From IMG/VR virus record IMGVR_UViG_3300047476_000932, positions 1-34,854 of that record: a stretch of DNA of 34,854 nt. One strand, written 5' to 3'. The first letter of the stretch is position 1; each line of letters begins with the position of its first letter. The DNA comes from a virus. Under the pieces are notes generated by a model. The model saw nothing but the letters and a program-made list of their open reading frames with translations, ran no database searches and was not told the origin of the DNA. A program made the translations under genes and the position numbers. Shown piece by piece: positions 15,041 through 22,103 of the stretch.

Positions 15041-16173
15041 TATCCGATCACCCAGGTTAGAGGTTGTGATCCGTCGACATAATTCTTAAGATCATTTTCT
15101 AGCTGTTCCATTTCGGTCTGTGCTTCGGTTTTTAATGCATCACCGTTAAGTGTGGTGCCACCTTGGGGTCCTGCAAGTTGTGCAAACTTGCTACGAGCTT
15201 CACCAACAATTCGCTTGGCAAAACTATAGGAATACTCTTGTATCCACGGAAATACTAAATGATCATTAAGTAGCATAACATCAGGCTTGTAATTAAACAC
15301 ATGAAGCATCACTACTTCTGCTGGCGAATCAGTCGAAGGACTTGATACTTCAACTTTCCTCAAATCAAAACCAGTAATACTGGTTGCCTGAAGTGCGTTA
15401 ATTGCTGTGATTGTTACAGTTTTTGTTGCACGGTTAATTGACTGTATCAAATAATTTCCATTGTAGCCTCCAACGGACGAGTTGGCAATTATAAGACTAT
15501 CTCCAGCATTAACTGTCCAAACATCTTCGGTAACAATGGTAATTGTGCTACCAACTGCTGTTCCACTGGCAGTGATACTGGTTAGGCGAACATAGGTCCT
15601 GCCACTAGTAGGCATTTTTCTTACAATAGAAAGCTTCTTGCTTGCAGGGTTCCATGTAAAATTCATGAAACCACCAAACATTTTCATTGCCTGTTCCTGA
15701 TACTGAACAAACAATTCATAATTTAATAGGCCGCCTACACGACCAGCTACCAACATATAGGTATTAAGATAGCCAGAAGCAAATGGTTCAAATTGACTTG
15801 CTGTTGTACCAGTAACACTACCAATACCCCTACGGTAGATTTGCTTTACTGTAACAATTTCTTGAGGTAAAATGTACTCTTGTGTTTCAGGTAACAGTTT
15901 TAAAAAGGCATAACTTTCCTCAGTTGAGTTTTGTGCCTTTTGTCTGTACTTGATTAGTGCCTGCTTGATTGCAAGCTCGTAGTGTTCTTTATCTAATTCA
16001 ACATCAACAATACCGTCGCCGAGACGCAAACGAATATAGTCAATAATTTCGTTCTTTTTTGTTGCTAAACTTGTAACTGTAGTTGGATCAAAATCAATAG
16101 GTCCCGGGCCACCAAGGCTGTCGGTACTAATAGTCAGAAGATTTGGATCCAGTCCTGGTTTAATTGTGGCCAT
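15040..16173 (-). CDS. gp13: Neck protein gp13
   Basis: Part of the head-tail connector collar joined to the portal. 377 aa against 309 in T4. The N-terminal part EIIDYIRLRLGDGIVDVELDKEHYELAIKQALIKYRQ (residues about 37-73) matches T4 gp13 [28 protein letters not shown]. The C-terminal part YSFAKRIVGEARSKFAQLAGPQGGTTLNGDALKTEAQTEMEQLENDL, ending in PLTWVIG, matches the T4 ending. Between them, residues about 195-270 (RLTSITASGTAVGSTITIV ... VTITAINALQATSITG) form a Thr/Val-rich beta insertion absent from T4. ATG at 16173 has AACAGGAC as Shine-Dalgarno, which lies in an 11-bp inverted repeat whose loop holds a late-type promoter box. Confidence 0.87.
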   Translation of the reverse strand: MATIKPGLDPNLLTISTDSLGGPGPIDFDPTTVTSLATKKNEIIDYIRLRLGDGIVDVELDKEHYELAIKQALIKYRQKAQNSTEESYAFLKLLPETQEYILPQEIVTVKQIYRRGIGSVTGTTASQFEPFASGYLNTYMLVAGRVGGLLNYELFVQYQEQAMKMFGGFMNFTWNPASKKLSIVRKMPTSGRTYVRLTSITASGTAVGSTITIVTEDVWTVNAGDSLIIANSSVGGYNGNYLIQSINRATKTVTITAINALQATSITGFDLRKVEVSSPSTDSPAEVVMLHVFNYKPDVMLLNDHLVFPWIQEYSYSFAKRIVGEARSKFAQLAGPQGGTTLNGDALKTEAQTEMEQLENDLKNYVDGSQPLTWVIG

Positions 16174-16181
16174 AAAATCTA

Positions 16182-16218
16182 GTCCTGTTGCAAATATTTA
16201 GCATAAATGCAACAGGAC
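16182..16218 (-). promoter_or_regulatory. Inverted repeat masking the gp13 ribosome site in read-through RNA
   Basis: GTCCTGTTGCA (16182-16192) and TGCAACAGGAC (16208-16218), perfect 11 bp, 15-nt loop. The minus-strand Shine-Dalgarno of gp13 (AACAGGAC, 16189-16182) is the downstream arm. RNA coming from the upstream gene would fold it away; RNA starting at the late box in the loop would lack the upstream arm. No U-run, so it is not a simple terminator. Confidence 0.65.
16195..16202 (-). promoter_or_regulatory. Late-type promoter of gp13 in hairpin loop (GCTAAATA)
   Basis: Minus-strand GCTAAATA, 5 nt before AACAGGA and 21 nt before the gp13 ATG. Same spacing as the elements at 6219 and 9178. 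Confidence 0.55.
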
Positions 16219-16223
16219 CAGTA

Positions 16224-17384
16224 TTAGGCAACCTTCAGAAGTAGTGTTTCAGTACCAATCCTGCCATTGAGCTTGACTTCAACGGCTTTGATATCCTTGA
16301 GCCAAGTCCTTAGTGCAACTTTACCAGCCTTAGCAAACTCTTTGAGCTGTTCTTCAGGCTTGCGTAGAGTTTTGGCTACACTTTTGTCTACATCAAACCC
16401 AACGATTGATGTGCCCTTAACGCCAAGTGTTTGGTAACTTGCGGCAATGTACTTACCCAACTTTCGGGTTTTGATGTTGTAAACCCAAAGCTCGCTAGCG
16501 CCAATGATGTCAGCAGGGTTAATGCTAACAATTTTGAGTCCTTTGTCCTCTTTAGCGTACTTAATTTTGGCTACAACCTTTTCTTTGCTAGGAGCCTTTT
16601 TAACACGAGCTTTTTTAGCCGCTTTCTTGACACCGCGATATTGCTCAATTGCTTCAAGCAGGCTGTCAATCCAATTCACTCGCTTTTTAAAGTCGGTGGA
16701 TTTGAAATGGCTATAGGCTTCTTTGAGCTGTGGGTCTGTTTTGGCTTGTGCTTCTGCAAGCTCAGCTCGCCTGCGTTGGTAAAGATTTTCGTATTTTGTC
16801 AACTGGCTCTGAACAACATTGTTGCTAACAAGCCAATCGTAGAACTTAACTGTAGTGTCCAGGTCGTCGTAGTAGCCTTCCAGTTCGCCAATAAGCTCAC
16901 CGGTACGCTCTGCCAGGCGGTCTTGAATAGTTGGGCGCATGGCAACCTGCTCGGGTGTAGCAACCTTGACTTCTTCGTCCGGTTCGCCTTTACTACGCTC
17001 GATAACTTCAAGAATACTCTTGTCCAAAAACTCAATATGACGAGGACGCAAGGGCATTCCCTGCCGATGTGCCATAATAAGACTACAGGCAGTCATGGGC
17101 AACCACTTGTCGTTGGCACGCTCGAAGGCACGGATCTCGTCGCGATCAAATTCAGTGGCAGATTTCATCCACTCAACAACATACTTCTTGCAGTCTTTTT
17201 GACTGTAGTAATAATTGTAGTAATAAAAACTGCGACGAAGCAAATTGTCAAACTTTTCCTCAGACCAATCATGTGCATCTGCTGGCCAAACAGGTTCGCC
17301 GCCAGTGTATTTTTCATCAAAGAAAAGTGGGTTTCGTGCTTTTGTAACTTTAGTTTTAATTTTAACACCAGCAACTGTAGCCAT
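16224..17384 (-). CDS. Conserved phage protein of unknown function with early-type promoter, 386 aa
   Basis: No function assigned. ATG at 17384 with CAGGAG Shine-Dalgarno. Residues 17-33 (ARNPLFFDEKYTGGEPVW) are followed by an aromatic cluster FYYYNYYY at 53-60 and a helical region to about 250. A strongly basic Lys/Ala/Arg/Val linker follows (about 250-280, GVKKAAKKARVKKAPSKEK), then a beta-rich C-terminal domain (ELWVYNIKTRKLGKYIAA... LNGRIGTETLLLKV). The basic linker suggests nucleic-acid contact, which is inference. From memory, homologues are widespread in marine T4-like phages. Unlike its virion-gene neighbours it has a near-consensus sigma70 promoter, so it is probably made early. A 323-codon stop-free frame on the opposite strand is an artefact. 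Confidence 0.88.
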   Translation of the reverse strand: MATVAGVKIKTKVTKARNPLFFDEKYTGGEPVWPADAHDWSEEKFDNLLRRSFYYYNYYYSQKDCKKYVVEWMKSATEFDRDEIRAFERANDKWLPMTACSLIMAHRQGMPLRPRHIEFLDKSILEVIERSKGEPDEEVKVATPEQVAMRPTIQDRLAERTGELIGELEGYYDDLDTTVKFYDWLVSNNVVQSQLTKYENLYQRRRAELAEAQAKTDPQLKEAYSHFKSTDFKKRVNWIDSLLEAIEQYRGVKKAAKKARVKKAPSKEKVVAKIKYAKEDKGLKIVSINPADIIGASELWVYNIKTRKLGKYIAASYQTLGVKGTSIVGFDVDKSVAKTLRKPEEQLKEFAKAGKVALRTWLKDIKAVEVKLNGRIGTETLLLKVA

Positions 17385-17410
17385 TTCTGCTCCTGTTTGT
17401 GAATACCATA

Positions 17411-17439
17411 ATTATACTGTCTTTTGGGTGCAAGGTCAA
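17411..17439 (-). promoter_or_regulatory. Near-consensus sigma70 promoter of the 386-aa gene
   Basis: Minus strand TTGACC (17439-17434), 17-bp spacer, perfect TATAAT (17416-17411). Predicted start near 17404 gives a 20-nt leader containing CAGGAG. The -35 box overlaps the stop codon of the 87-aa gene. Confidence 0.85.
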
Positions 17440-17699
17440 CCGCCCGAAAGATGTGCAAACATTACATACTTTTCTAGTATATCTACAGCATTAACATAAT
17501 ATGTAACTAATTCGTTATACCTTACTGTAATATGTCGTCGTTGTCTGCAAACAACTTCTTCTTTACTTATTTCATCTAATATGTTGACACAGTTATGACT
17601 AAACTTGGCTAGGTCGGCACGAAACTCTCGTTTCTGTATGGCTGTCATTGACGGCAGTAAGTCCGTATAACGCTGTTTGGCCTGCTCGAGTTCGTCCAT
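17436..17699 (-). CDS. Small helical protein of unknown function, 87 aa
   Basis: Unrecognised. MDELEQAKQRYTDLLPSM, then an Arg/Lys-rich helical stretch (QKREFRADLAKFSHNCVNIL, RQRRHITVRYNELVTYYV). No signal or membrane segment. Support for it being real: a TTGACA/TAAAAT promoter sits directly upstream with the -10 box 7 nt from the ATG, the composition is protein-like, and the next gene's promoter begins exactly at its end. No strong Shine-Dalgarno. Confidence 0.65.
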   Translation of the reverse strand: MDELEQAKQRYTDLLPSMTAIQKREFRADLAKFSHNCVNILDEISKEEVVCRQRRHITVRYNELVTYYVNAVDILEKYVMFAHLSGG

Positions 17700-17706
17700 A
17701 ACGCCT

Positions 17707-17736
17707 ATTTTACACTAAACTCCATTGAAGTGTCAA
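17707..17736 (-). promoter_or_regulatory. Sigma70-type promoter, leaderless geometry, for the 87-aa gene
   Basis: Minus strand consensus TTGACA (17736-17731), 18-bp spacer, TAAAAT (17712-17707), then 7 nt to the ATG at 17699. It lies next to the oppositely oriented late promoter at 17740-17747. Confidence 0.65.
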
Positions 17737-17739
17737 ACC

Positions 17740-17747
17740 CATAAATA
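17740..17747 (+). promoter_or_regulatory. T4-type late promoter of the plus-strand virion genes (CATAAATA)
   Basis: Plus-strand CATAAATA, 24 nt before the GTG start at 17772, with AAGGAC between as Shine-Dalgarno. Divergent from the early promoter at 17707-17736. Confidence 0.7.
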
Positions 17748-17771
17748 ATTAATATTCTAAGGACATTTATA

Positions 17772-18884
17772 GTGCCAAGACTCTCACTTTGGAAAGACGG
17801 TAAACACACCAATGATTACAAGTTCTTTGATCGCAGGATTTCAGAGATGTTTTCCATTGGCGGCACCGGAATTCATGTACACAAGTATTTAGGACCACAA
17901 ACTAGCACTACTCCAAGCGGTGATGCTACTCGTCCTAGTTATACTACCCAAAGCGAACTCAACATACAAGATTTGCTGTTTCTTGAAAACAGAGATCGCA
18001 AGTATGACACCAGTGTTTACAGTCTTCGAGGTATTTACCAAGTCTCAGACAACGACTTTGACCTGACACAATTTGGGCTGTTCCTGCAAACTGGAACATT
18101 GTTTATGACTTTTCATATCAATGACATGACAGAAACTCTAGGTCGCAAACTAATGAACGGCGATGTCTTAGAGCTCATGCACTTAATTGACTACGAAACA
18201 CTGAACCCAGACTTGCCAGCTGCTCTAAAACGATTTTTTGTAGTTAGTGACGCTACTAGAGCCGCAGAAGGATTTAGCCCAACTTGGTGGCCGCACCTAT
18301 GGCGTGTCAAGTTGAATCCATTGGTGGACAGCCAAGAATACAAAGACATACTTAAAAATATTAAAACAGTGGATACTAATGGTGACGGAGAGCCAGATGC
18401 TAATCCACTGGGCGATTTACTAAGCACCTATAATCGTTATAAAGATGTAAACGAAGCTATTGTAACTCAAGCCGAAATTGAAGTTCCAAAATCGGGCTAC
18501 GATGTTGACCAATTGTTTCATAACTACGAAAAGGACGGGACCTCTCCGGCAAAAACAGTTGAAGGTTATTTGTCAGGCGAGGGTCTGGCACCAAACGGAC
18601 TTCCAGTTGTCTCGGGCATTGCATTTCCGCCAAGCCCGCAAAAGGGCAATTATTGCCTAAGAGTAGATTATATGCCAAACCGACTATTCCGCTTCGATGG
18701 TAAAAGATGGATTAAGGTTGAAGATGCAGTTAGAACTGACCTAACCAACGGTGCCGACACTAATAAGACACTACGAAATTCGTTTATTAACAACACTAAC
18801 ACATTTACTGATGTTAACGGTAATGTACACGATGAAAAGCAGAATTTACACGAGGTTCTTAGACCTAAAGCCGATTACAATTAA
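17772..18884 (+). CDS. Conserved virion structural protein, probably neck/tail-completion region, 370 aa
   Basis: Starts with GTG at 17772 behind AAGGAC. Resembles, from memory, a structural family of marine T4-like phages: RLSLWKDGKHTNDYKFFDRR (residues 3-22), then FSIGGTGIHVHKYLGP, IQDLLFLENRDRKYDTSVYSLRG (about 66-88), FDLTQFGLFLQTGTLFMTFHINDM, WWPHLWRVKLNPLVDSQEYKDI. The C-terminal 100 residues hold GEGLAPNGLPVVSGIAFP followed by an aromatic module (YCLRVDYMPNRLFRFDGKRW) like those inserted in gp18. It precedes gp15 by 2 nt, the place where gp14 sits in T4 and cyanophages, but the sequence does not show the gp14 signature (e.g. the YYVPRE-type motif), so I do not call it gp14. Confidence 0.85.
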   Translation: MPRLSLWKDGKHTNDYKFFDRRISEMFSIGGTGIHVHKYLGPQTSTTPSGDATRPSYTTQSELNIQDLLFLENRDRKYDTSVYSLRGIYQVSDNDFDLTQFGLFLQTGTLFMTFHINDMTETLGRKLMNGDVLELMHLIDYETLNPDLPAALKRFFVVSDATRAAEGFSPTWWPHLWRVKLNPLVDSQEYKDILKNIKTVDTNGDGEPDANPLGDLLSTYNRYKDVNEAIVTQAEIEVPKSGYDVDQLFHNYEKDGTSPAKTVEGYLSGEGLAPNGLPVVSGIAFPPSPQKGNYCLRVDYMPNRLFRFDGKRWIKVEDAVRTDLTNGADTNKTLRNSFINNTNTFTDVNGNVHDEKQNLHEVLRPKADYN

Positions 18885-18886
18885 AA

Positions 18887-20266
18887 ATGAACTCATACTT
18901 TTACTCAGGTCAAACCAGGCGTTTCCTACAACAGTTTATTCGTATGCTCAGCAACTTTCAAGTTTCTATGGGCAAAGACGACAACGGTAACCCCGTACTA
19001 TTACAAGTACCAATCTACTATGGAGACAGTAGTAGACAGGCAGCAACTATACTTAGAAACAACAGTGAAAACTCACTGTCTACTGTTCCAGCAATGAGCG
19101 TTTACATTTCGGCCATGCGCTACGACCAAAAAAGAGTGCAGGAGCCTTTTTTTGTTAGCAAAATGCATCTAAGGTATAGAGATGTTGACCAAACAGGAAA
19201 CCTGACTGCAACACTAGGTGATACTGTCACAGTCGAAAGATTAATGCCTGTACCCTACAACCTGACATTAAAGGTCGATATCTGGACCAGTAATACAGAT
19301 CAAAAATTACAATTACTAGAACAAATTTCTGTATTGTTTAATCCAAGTTTAGAAATACAAAGTACAGACAACTATGTTGACTGGACTAGTTTAACCTACA
19401 TTACCTTAAACGATCTTAATTTTAGCAGTCGTAGTGTTCCTGTGGGCACAGAAGATCCTATTGACATTGCTACACTAACTTTTGAATTACCTGTCTGGTA
19501 CAGTGCACCAGCTAAAGTAAAGAGAATGGGTGTTATTGAGAAGATTATTACCAGTGTTTGGGATGCCAACAGCACCATTGATCACTACGAAGACACCTTT
19601 GATATAGGTGCTTCTACTTTGCTCAGTAGAGAATCTTATACCATATTCAACTACAATGTCCTTTATATCGGCAATACCATTAAACTATTCCAATCTGAAA
19701 ACCAGACTCCGTATAATCCTGTTGAGTATTCGCCTAGTTCGGGTTACAGCTGGTCCCTGCTGTTAAAAAATTATGCACAACTGACCAACGGAATAAGTCA
19801 AATTAGACTACAGCAGGAAGGTGTCACCATAGTCGGTACAGTCAGCTACCACCCAACTGATCCAACCTTACTGCTATTCTCGCCTTTGATTGACACATTA
19901 CCTGCTAACAATCTTGATCCAGTTAATGCTATTATTGATCCGCAGAATGTAACAGTAGATAGTACATTGGCTAATCCTCCTGCAGGAACTAGATATCTTA
20001 TTATCAACCCCATTGGTAACACTGGTAACGAAGATGGTGCAACCATCTGGAATCGTACAGGTTACCCTGACTTAATTGCCAATGCCAATGATATAATTGA
20101 GTACACAGGAACAAACTGGATTGTAGACTTTGACAGCGACTCTGTGACCAGTGTAAAATATCTAACTAATCTCAGAACTAATATTCAATATAAATGGAAA
20201 AATCAACAATGGACAAAATCCGTGGAAGGTCGATACGGCGTAGGGGCATGGAGTTTCGTTCCATAA
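18887..20266 (+). CDS. gp15: Tail completion / sheath-stabilising protein gp15
   Basis: In T4, gp15 hexamers cap the finished tail and bind the neck. The N-terminal 230 residues match that family: MNSYFYSGQTRRFLQQFIRML (T4: FGYFYNSSFRRYATLMGDLF), SNFQVSMGKDDNGNPVLLQVPIYYGD, LPYNL/VPYNLTLKVDIWTSNTDQKLQLLEQISVLFNPSLEIQS (T4: YELSIFTRYEDDMFQIVEQILPYFQP), FELPVWYSAPAKVKRMGVI. At 459 aa it is far longer than T4 gp15 (272 aa). Residues about 240-459 are an added region rich in Asn/Thr/Asp with Trp modules (ATIWNR, TNWIVDF, YKWKNQQW, GAWSFVP) similar to those in the sheath. Starts 2 nt after the preceding gene; its end overlaps the Nudix start by 19 nt. Confidence 0.87.
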   Translation: MNSYFYSGQTRRFLQQFIRMLSNFQVSMGKDDNGNPVLLQVPIYYGDSSRQAATILRNNSENSLSTVPAMSVYISAMRYDQKRVQEPFFVSKMHLRYRDVDQTGNLTATLGDTVTVERLMPVPYNLTLKVDIWTSNTDQKLQLLEQISVLFNPSLEIQSTDNYVDWTSLTYITLNDLNFSSRSVPVGTEDPIDIATLTFELPVWYSAPAKVKRMGVIEKIITSVWDANSTIDHYEDTFDIGASTLLSRESYTIFNYNVLYIGNTIKLFQSENQTPYNPVEYSPSSGYSWSLLLKNYAQLTNGISQIRLQQEGVTIVGTVSYHPTDPTLLLFSPLIDTLPANNLDPVNAIIDPQNVTVDSTLANPPAGTRYLIINPIGNTGNEDGATIWNRTGYPDLIANANDIIEYTGTNWIVDFDSDSVTSVKYLTNLRTNIQYKWKNQQWTKSVEGRYGVGAWSFVP

Positions 20267-20691
20267 CTAACGGTGTTGGCGCACTAATTTATGCACAAAA
20301 TACTGGAAGATATTTGTTCTTACTAAGATCGTCCGGTAGCTGGTCCCATACTTGGGGAATACCCGGCGGCAAAGTTGATCCCGGGGAGTCAACTGTCGAA
20401 GGTCTGAACAGAGAAATACACGAGGAACTAGGCGGTAAGATCATCGATCCTAAATTTGTTCCTATAGAAATGTTCACCAGTGGCAACGAACAGTTTGTTT
20501 ACCATACATATTTTATTGCTGTAAACTACGAATTTGTACCCGAACTCAATGATGAACACATTGGTTATGCTTGGGTTCCGTTAACCGCTGTACCCAATCC
20601 ACTACACCCAGGCCTACAAAGAACCTTAACCACTGAAGATATTGTTAAAAAAATTCAGGTGGCCGAGGAGAATCACCGCGTGGCATGTTAA
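20248..20691 (+). CDS. Nudix hydrolase
   Basis: Hydrolyses nucleoside diphosphate-linked compounds; the substrate cannot be read. The Nudix box is present as GGKVDPGESTVEGLNREIHEEL, with G, E, RE and EE in the right spacing (Gx5Ex7REUxEExG). Upstream strands GVGALIYAQNTGRYLFLLRS and WGIPGGK are typical. Start chosen at 20248 (MEFRSITNGVGAL) because TAGGGG lies 4 nt before it; longer starts at 20194 or 20209 would overlap gp15 further and add a basic tail (RGRSIRRRG) not needed by the fold. The 3' end overlaps the convergent HAD phosphatase gene by 47 nt. It may belong functionally with the neighbouring nucleotide-sugar genes, though on the other strand. Confidence 0.85.
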   Translation: MEFRSITNGVGALIYAQNTGRYLFLLRSSGSWSHTWGIPGGKVDPGESTVEGLNREIHEELGGKIIDPKFVPIEMFTSGNEQFVYHTYFIAVNYEFVPELNDEHIGYAWVPLTAVPNPLHPGLQRTLTTEDIVKKIQVAEENHRVAC

Positions 20692-20977
20692 AGTAAGTTT
20701 CAACATTTATAGCTTTATCGTCGATCCAGAGATCATAACTTGGTTTCTTAAAACTCAAACTGGTATATTTAACTCCCCATTGTTTGAGTTGTTGTGTAGT
20801 TAACTCTGACCAGTCTTTACCTGTGGTGCCACCCCGAGCAGTCCAATAGTGTACTTCAAAACCTAAGTTATATAGCTCATTGAAATGTTGTATTCGTGTA
20901 ACATGCGGTTCGGCCTTTTCATAATCGCCATTGGTGTTAGAACATATAGTTCCGTCTATATCAACCATATATTTCAT
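20645..20977 (-). CDS. HAD-family phosphatase (sugar-phosphate type), 110 aa
   Basis: Short HAD enzyme without a cap domain. Motif I MVDIDGTI (nucleophile D6, general acid D8); motif II in HYWTARGGTTG; motif III Lys and motif IV acidic pair in KKPSYDLWIDDKAINV. This arrangement is typical of small HAD proteins in capsule and LPS clusters. Last gene of the sugar operon, overlapping the cupin by 4 nt (ATGA). Because a heptose-type kinase and adenylyltransferase are upstream, the natural hypothesis is a GmhB-like step, removing the C7 phosphate of a heptose bisphosphate, although true GmhB is larger (about 190 aa) and has zinc cysteines that are absent here. Confidence 0.85.
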   Translation of the reverse strand: MKYMVDIDGTICSNTNGDYEKAEPHVTRIQHFNELYNLGFEVHYWTARGGTTGKDWSELTTQQLKQWGVKYTSLSFKKPSYDLWIDDKAINVETYFNMPRGDSPRPPEFF

Positions 20978-21333
20978 CGTTGGCTATCTCCTGGTAAAAT
21001 CCTGTAATTATCTTCAACACTATCGGGTGTGCTAACTTCAATAATTGTGCCTTCTTCTTCACAGATAATCTGATGCGGTAGCAAGGGAGTATTTCTCCAT
21101 GTGTCCCCTGGATTAAGGTAGTGCATCTCTTGTTTTGCATTAGCAGTATCAATAGTTAGCACATAAAATTTTCCATCAAGTACATACCAAGTTTCATCTT
21201 TTTCAGCGTGGAAGTGCATACTGAATCTAGCACCTTTATTAAACTTTAAAAGTTTTCCACAGTACTTGTCGTTGGTTGCCCAAATTAATTCGTGACCCCA
21301 ACCTTTTTCTACAAATCCATCTAGTCTAGTCAT
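20974..21333 (-). CDS. Cupin-domain protein, 119 aa
   Basis: Single conserved beta-barrel. Metal site HxHx4E at H40, H42 and E47 (SMHFHAEKDETWYV) and second-motif His at 87 (LLPHQI), with the usual Gly (VLDGKFYV). The leading KGWGHELIWATNDKYCGKLL resembles the cupin part of mannose-6-phosphate isomerase/guanylyltransferase-like enzymes and small cupins found in LPS clusters. Possible roles are sugar-phosphate isomerase/epimerase or binding; no reaction can be assigned. Coupled by 4-nt overlaps to both kinase and phosphatase genes. Confidence 0.85.
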   Translation of the reverse strand: MTRLDGFVEKGWGHELIWATNDKYCGKLLKFNKGARFSMHFHAEKDETWYVLDGKFYVLTIDTANAKQEMHYLNPGDTWRNTPLLPHQIICEEEGTIIEVSTPDSVEDNYRILPGDSQR

Positions 21334-22103
21334 AGTATTTCCTCTGGTGTTGGTGCATAGACACCCACATGTTGTACTGTTACACCAGCTGCACGATTGG
21401 CATAACTTACAGCCTTGTCCATATTTTTGGTCCGTAAGTACTCAACCACCAATGCCGATAGAAAAGTATCCCCAGCACCACAAACATCAAGAACACCACT
21501 TACTATTCTAGGCAGATATAACCTTCCGTCCCACATAGCACCTTGAGATCCTTGGGTAACAATTAACCAGTTACCACTGGGTAAAGTTTTTGCCCGGGAA
21601 AATTCGTCACTGTTTATTTTTACAAAACAGCCTTCGAATCTGGCAAGGTCATCTTTTTTAGTGTCAATAAAAATTACACCATTGTAAGCATTGCGTACTT
21701 GATCAATAAGATTGTAACTGATTGTTCCTTTATTGTAATCACTGATGACCACAGCATGGTAGCTGTTTATCTGTAACATGGTCATAGAGGACAATTTTAG
21801 TTCTGAGCATACTGCATCGCGGTCTATTCTAATCAAGTGCTGTTTACTGCGCGAATCAATAAGTCGCTCTTTACGGCTAGTTTCGGTATGCAGGTATGTA
21901 ACTTCGCAACCAAGTGCCTTTAAGTTTTCGTTAACATTTCCGGCCATGCCGGCAAATTCAACTTCGTAAGCGTGTTCAAAAATTGGAACTGGTGCTTCTG
22001 GGCTAAGACGAGCAACACGACCATAACGGTATATGTCAGTGCAGTTATCCCCTAGCAATAATATCTTGAATTGCTTTTGTTGTTGAGTGTGGTGTTCTAT
22101 CAT
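21330..22103 (-). CDS. HldE-type (RfaE1) PfkB-family sugar kinase, compact
   Basis: Ribokinase/PfkB fold. Residues 12-42 (FKILLLGDNCTDIYRYGRVARLSPEAPVP) carry the LSPEAPVP signature typical of D-glycero-D-manno-heptose-7-phosphate kinase, the N-terminal half of HldE. Residues 51-57 AGMAGNV replace PGGAANV. The active-site motif DVCGAGDTFLSALV is at 206-219, catalytic base D212. At 257 aa it is shorter than the usual kinase domain (about 310-330); roughly 40 residues of the lid region after CEVTYLH appear deleted. The start at 22103 overlaps the adenylyltransferase gene by 59 nt. Predicted product: heptose 1,7-bisphosphate, if the substrate is as in bacteria. Confidence 0.85.
   Translation of the reverse strand: MIEHHTQQQKQFKILLLGDNCTDIYRYGRVARLSPEAPVPIFEHAYEVEFAGMAGNVNENLKALGCEVTYLHTETSRKERLIDSRSKQHLIRIDRDAVCSELKLSSMTMLQINSYHAVVISDYNKGTISYNLIDQVRNAYNGVIFIDTKKDDLARFEGCFVKINSDEFSRAKTLPSGNWLIVTQGSQGAMWDGRLYLPRIVSGVLDVCGAGDTFLSALVVEYLRTKNMDKAVSYANRAAGVTVQHVGVYAPTPEEIL

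Noticed and set aside
16431-17402. 323-codon open frame on the plus strand, antisense to the 386-aa gene
   Set aside because: Hydrophobic, Cys/Phe-rich translation without motif; it mirrors the codon usage of the minus-strand gene, which has good start, SD and promoter.
17772-18884. Calling the 370-aa virion protein gp14 because it precedes gp15
   Set aside because: Position fits, but I do not see the gp14 sequence signature; left as an unnamed structural protein.
20194-20247. Longer N-terminus for the Nudix protein
   Set aside because: Adds a basic tail outside the fold and increases overlap with gp15; the ATG at 20248 has a TAGGGG ribosome site.
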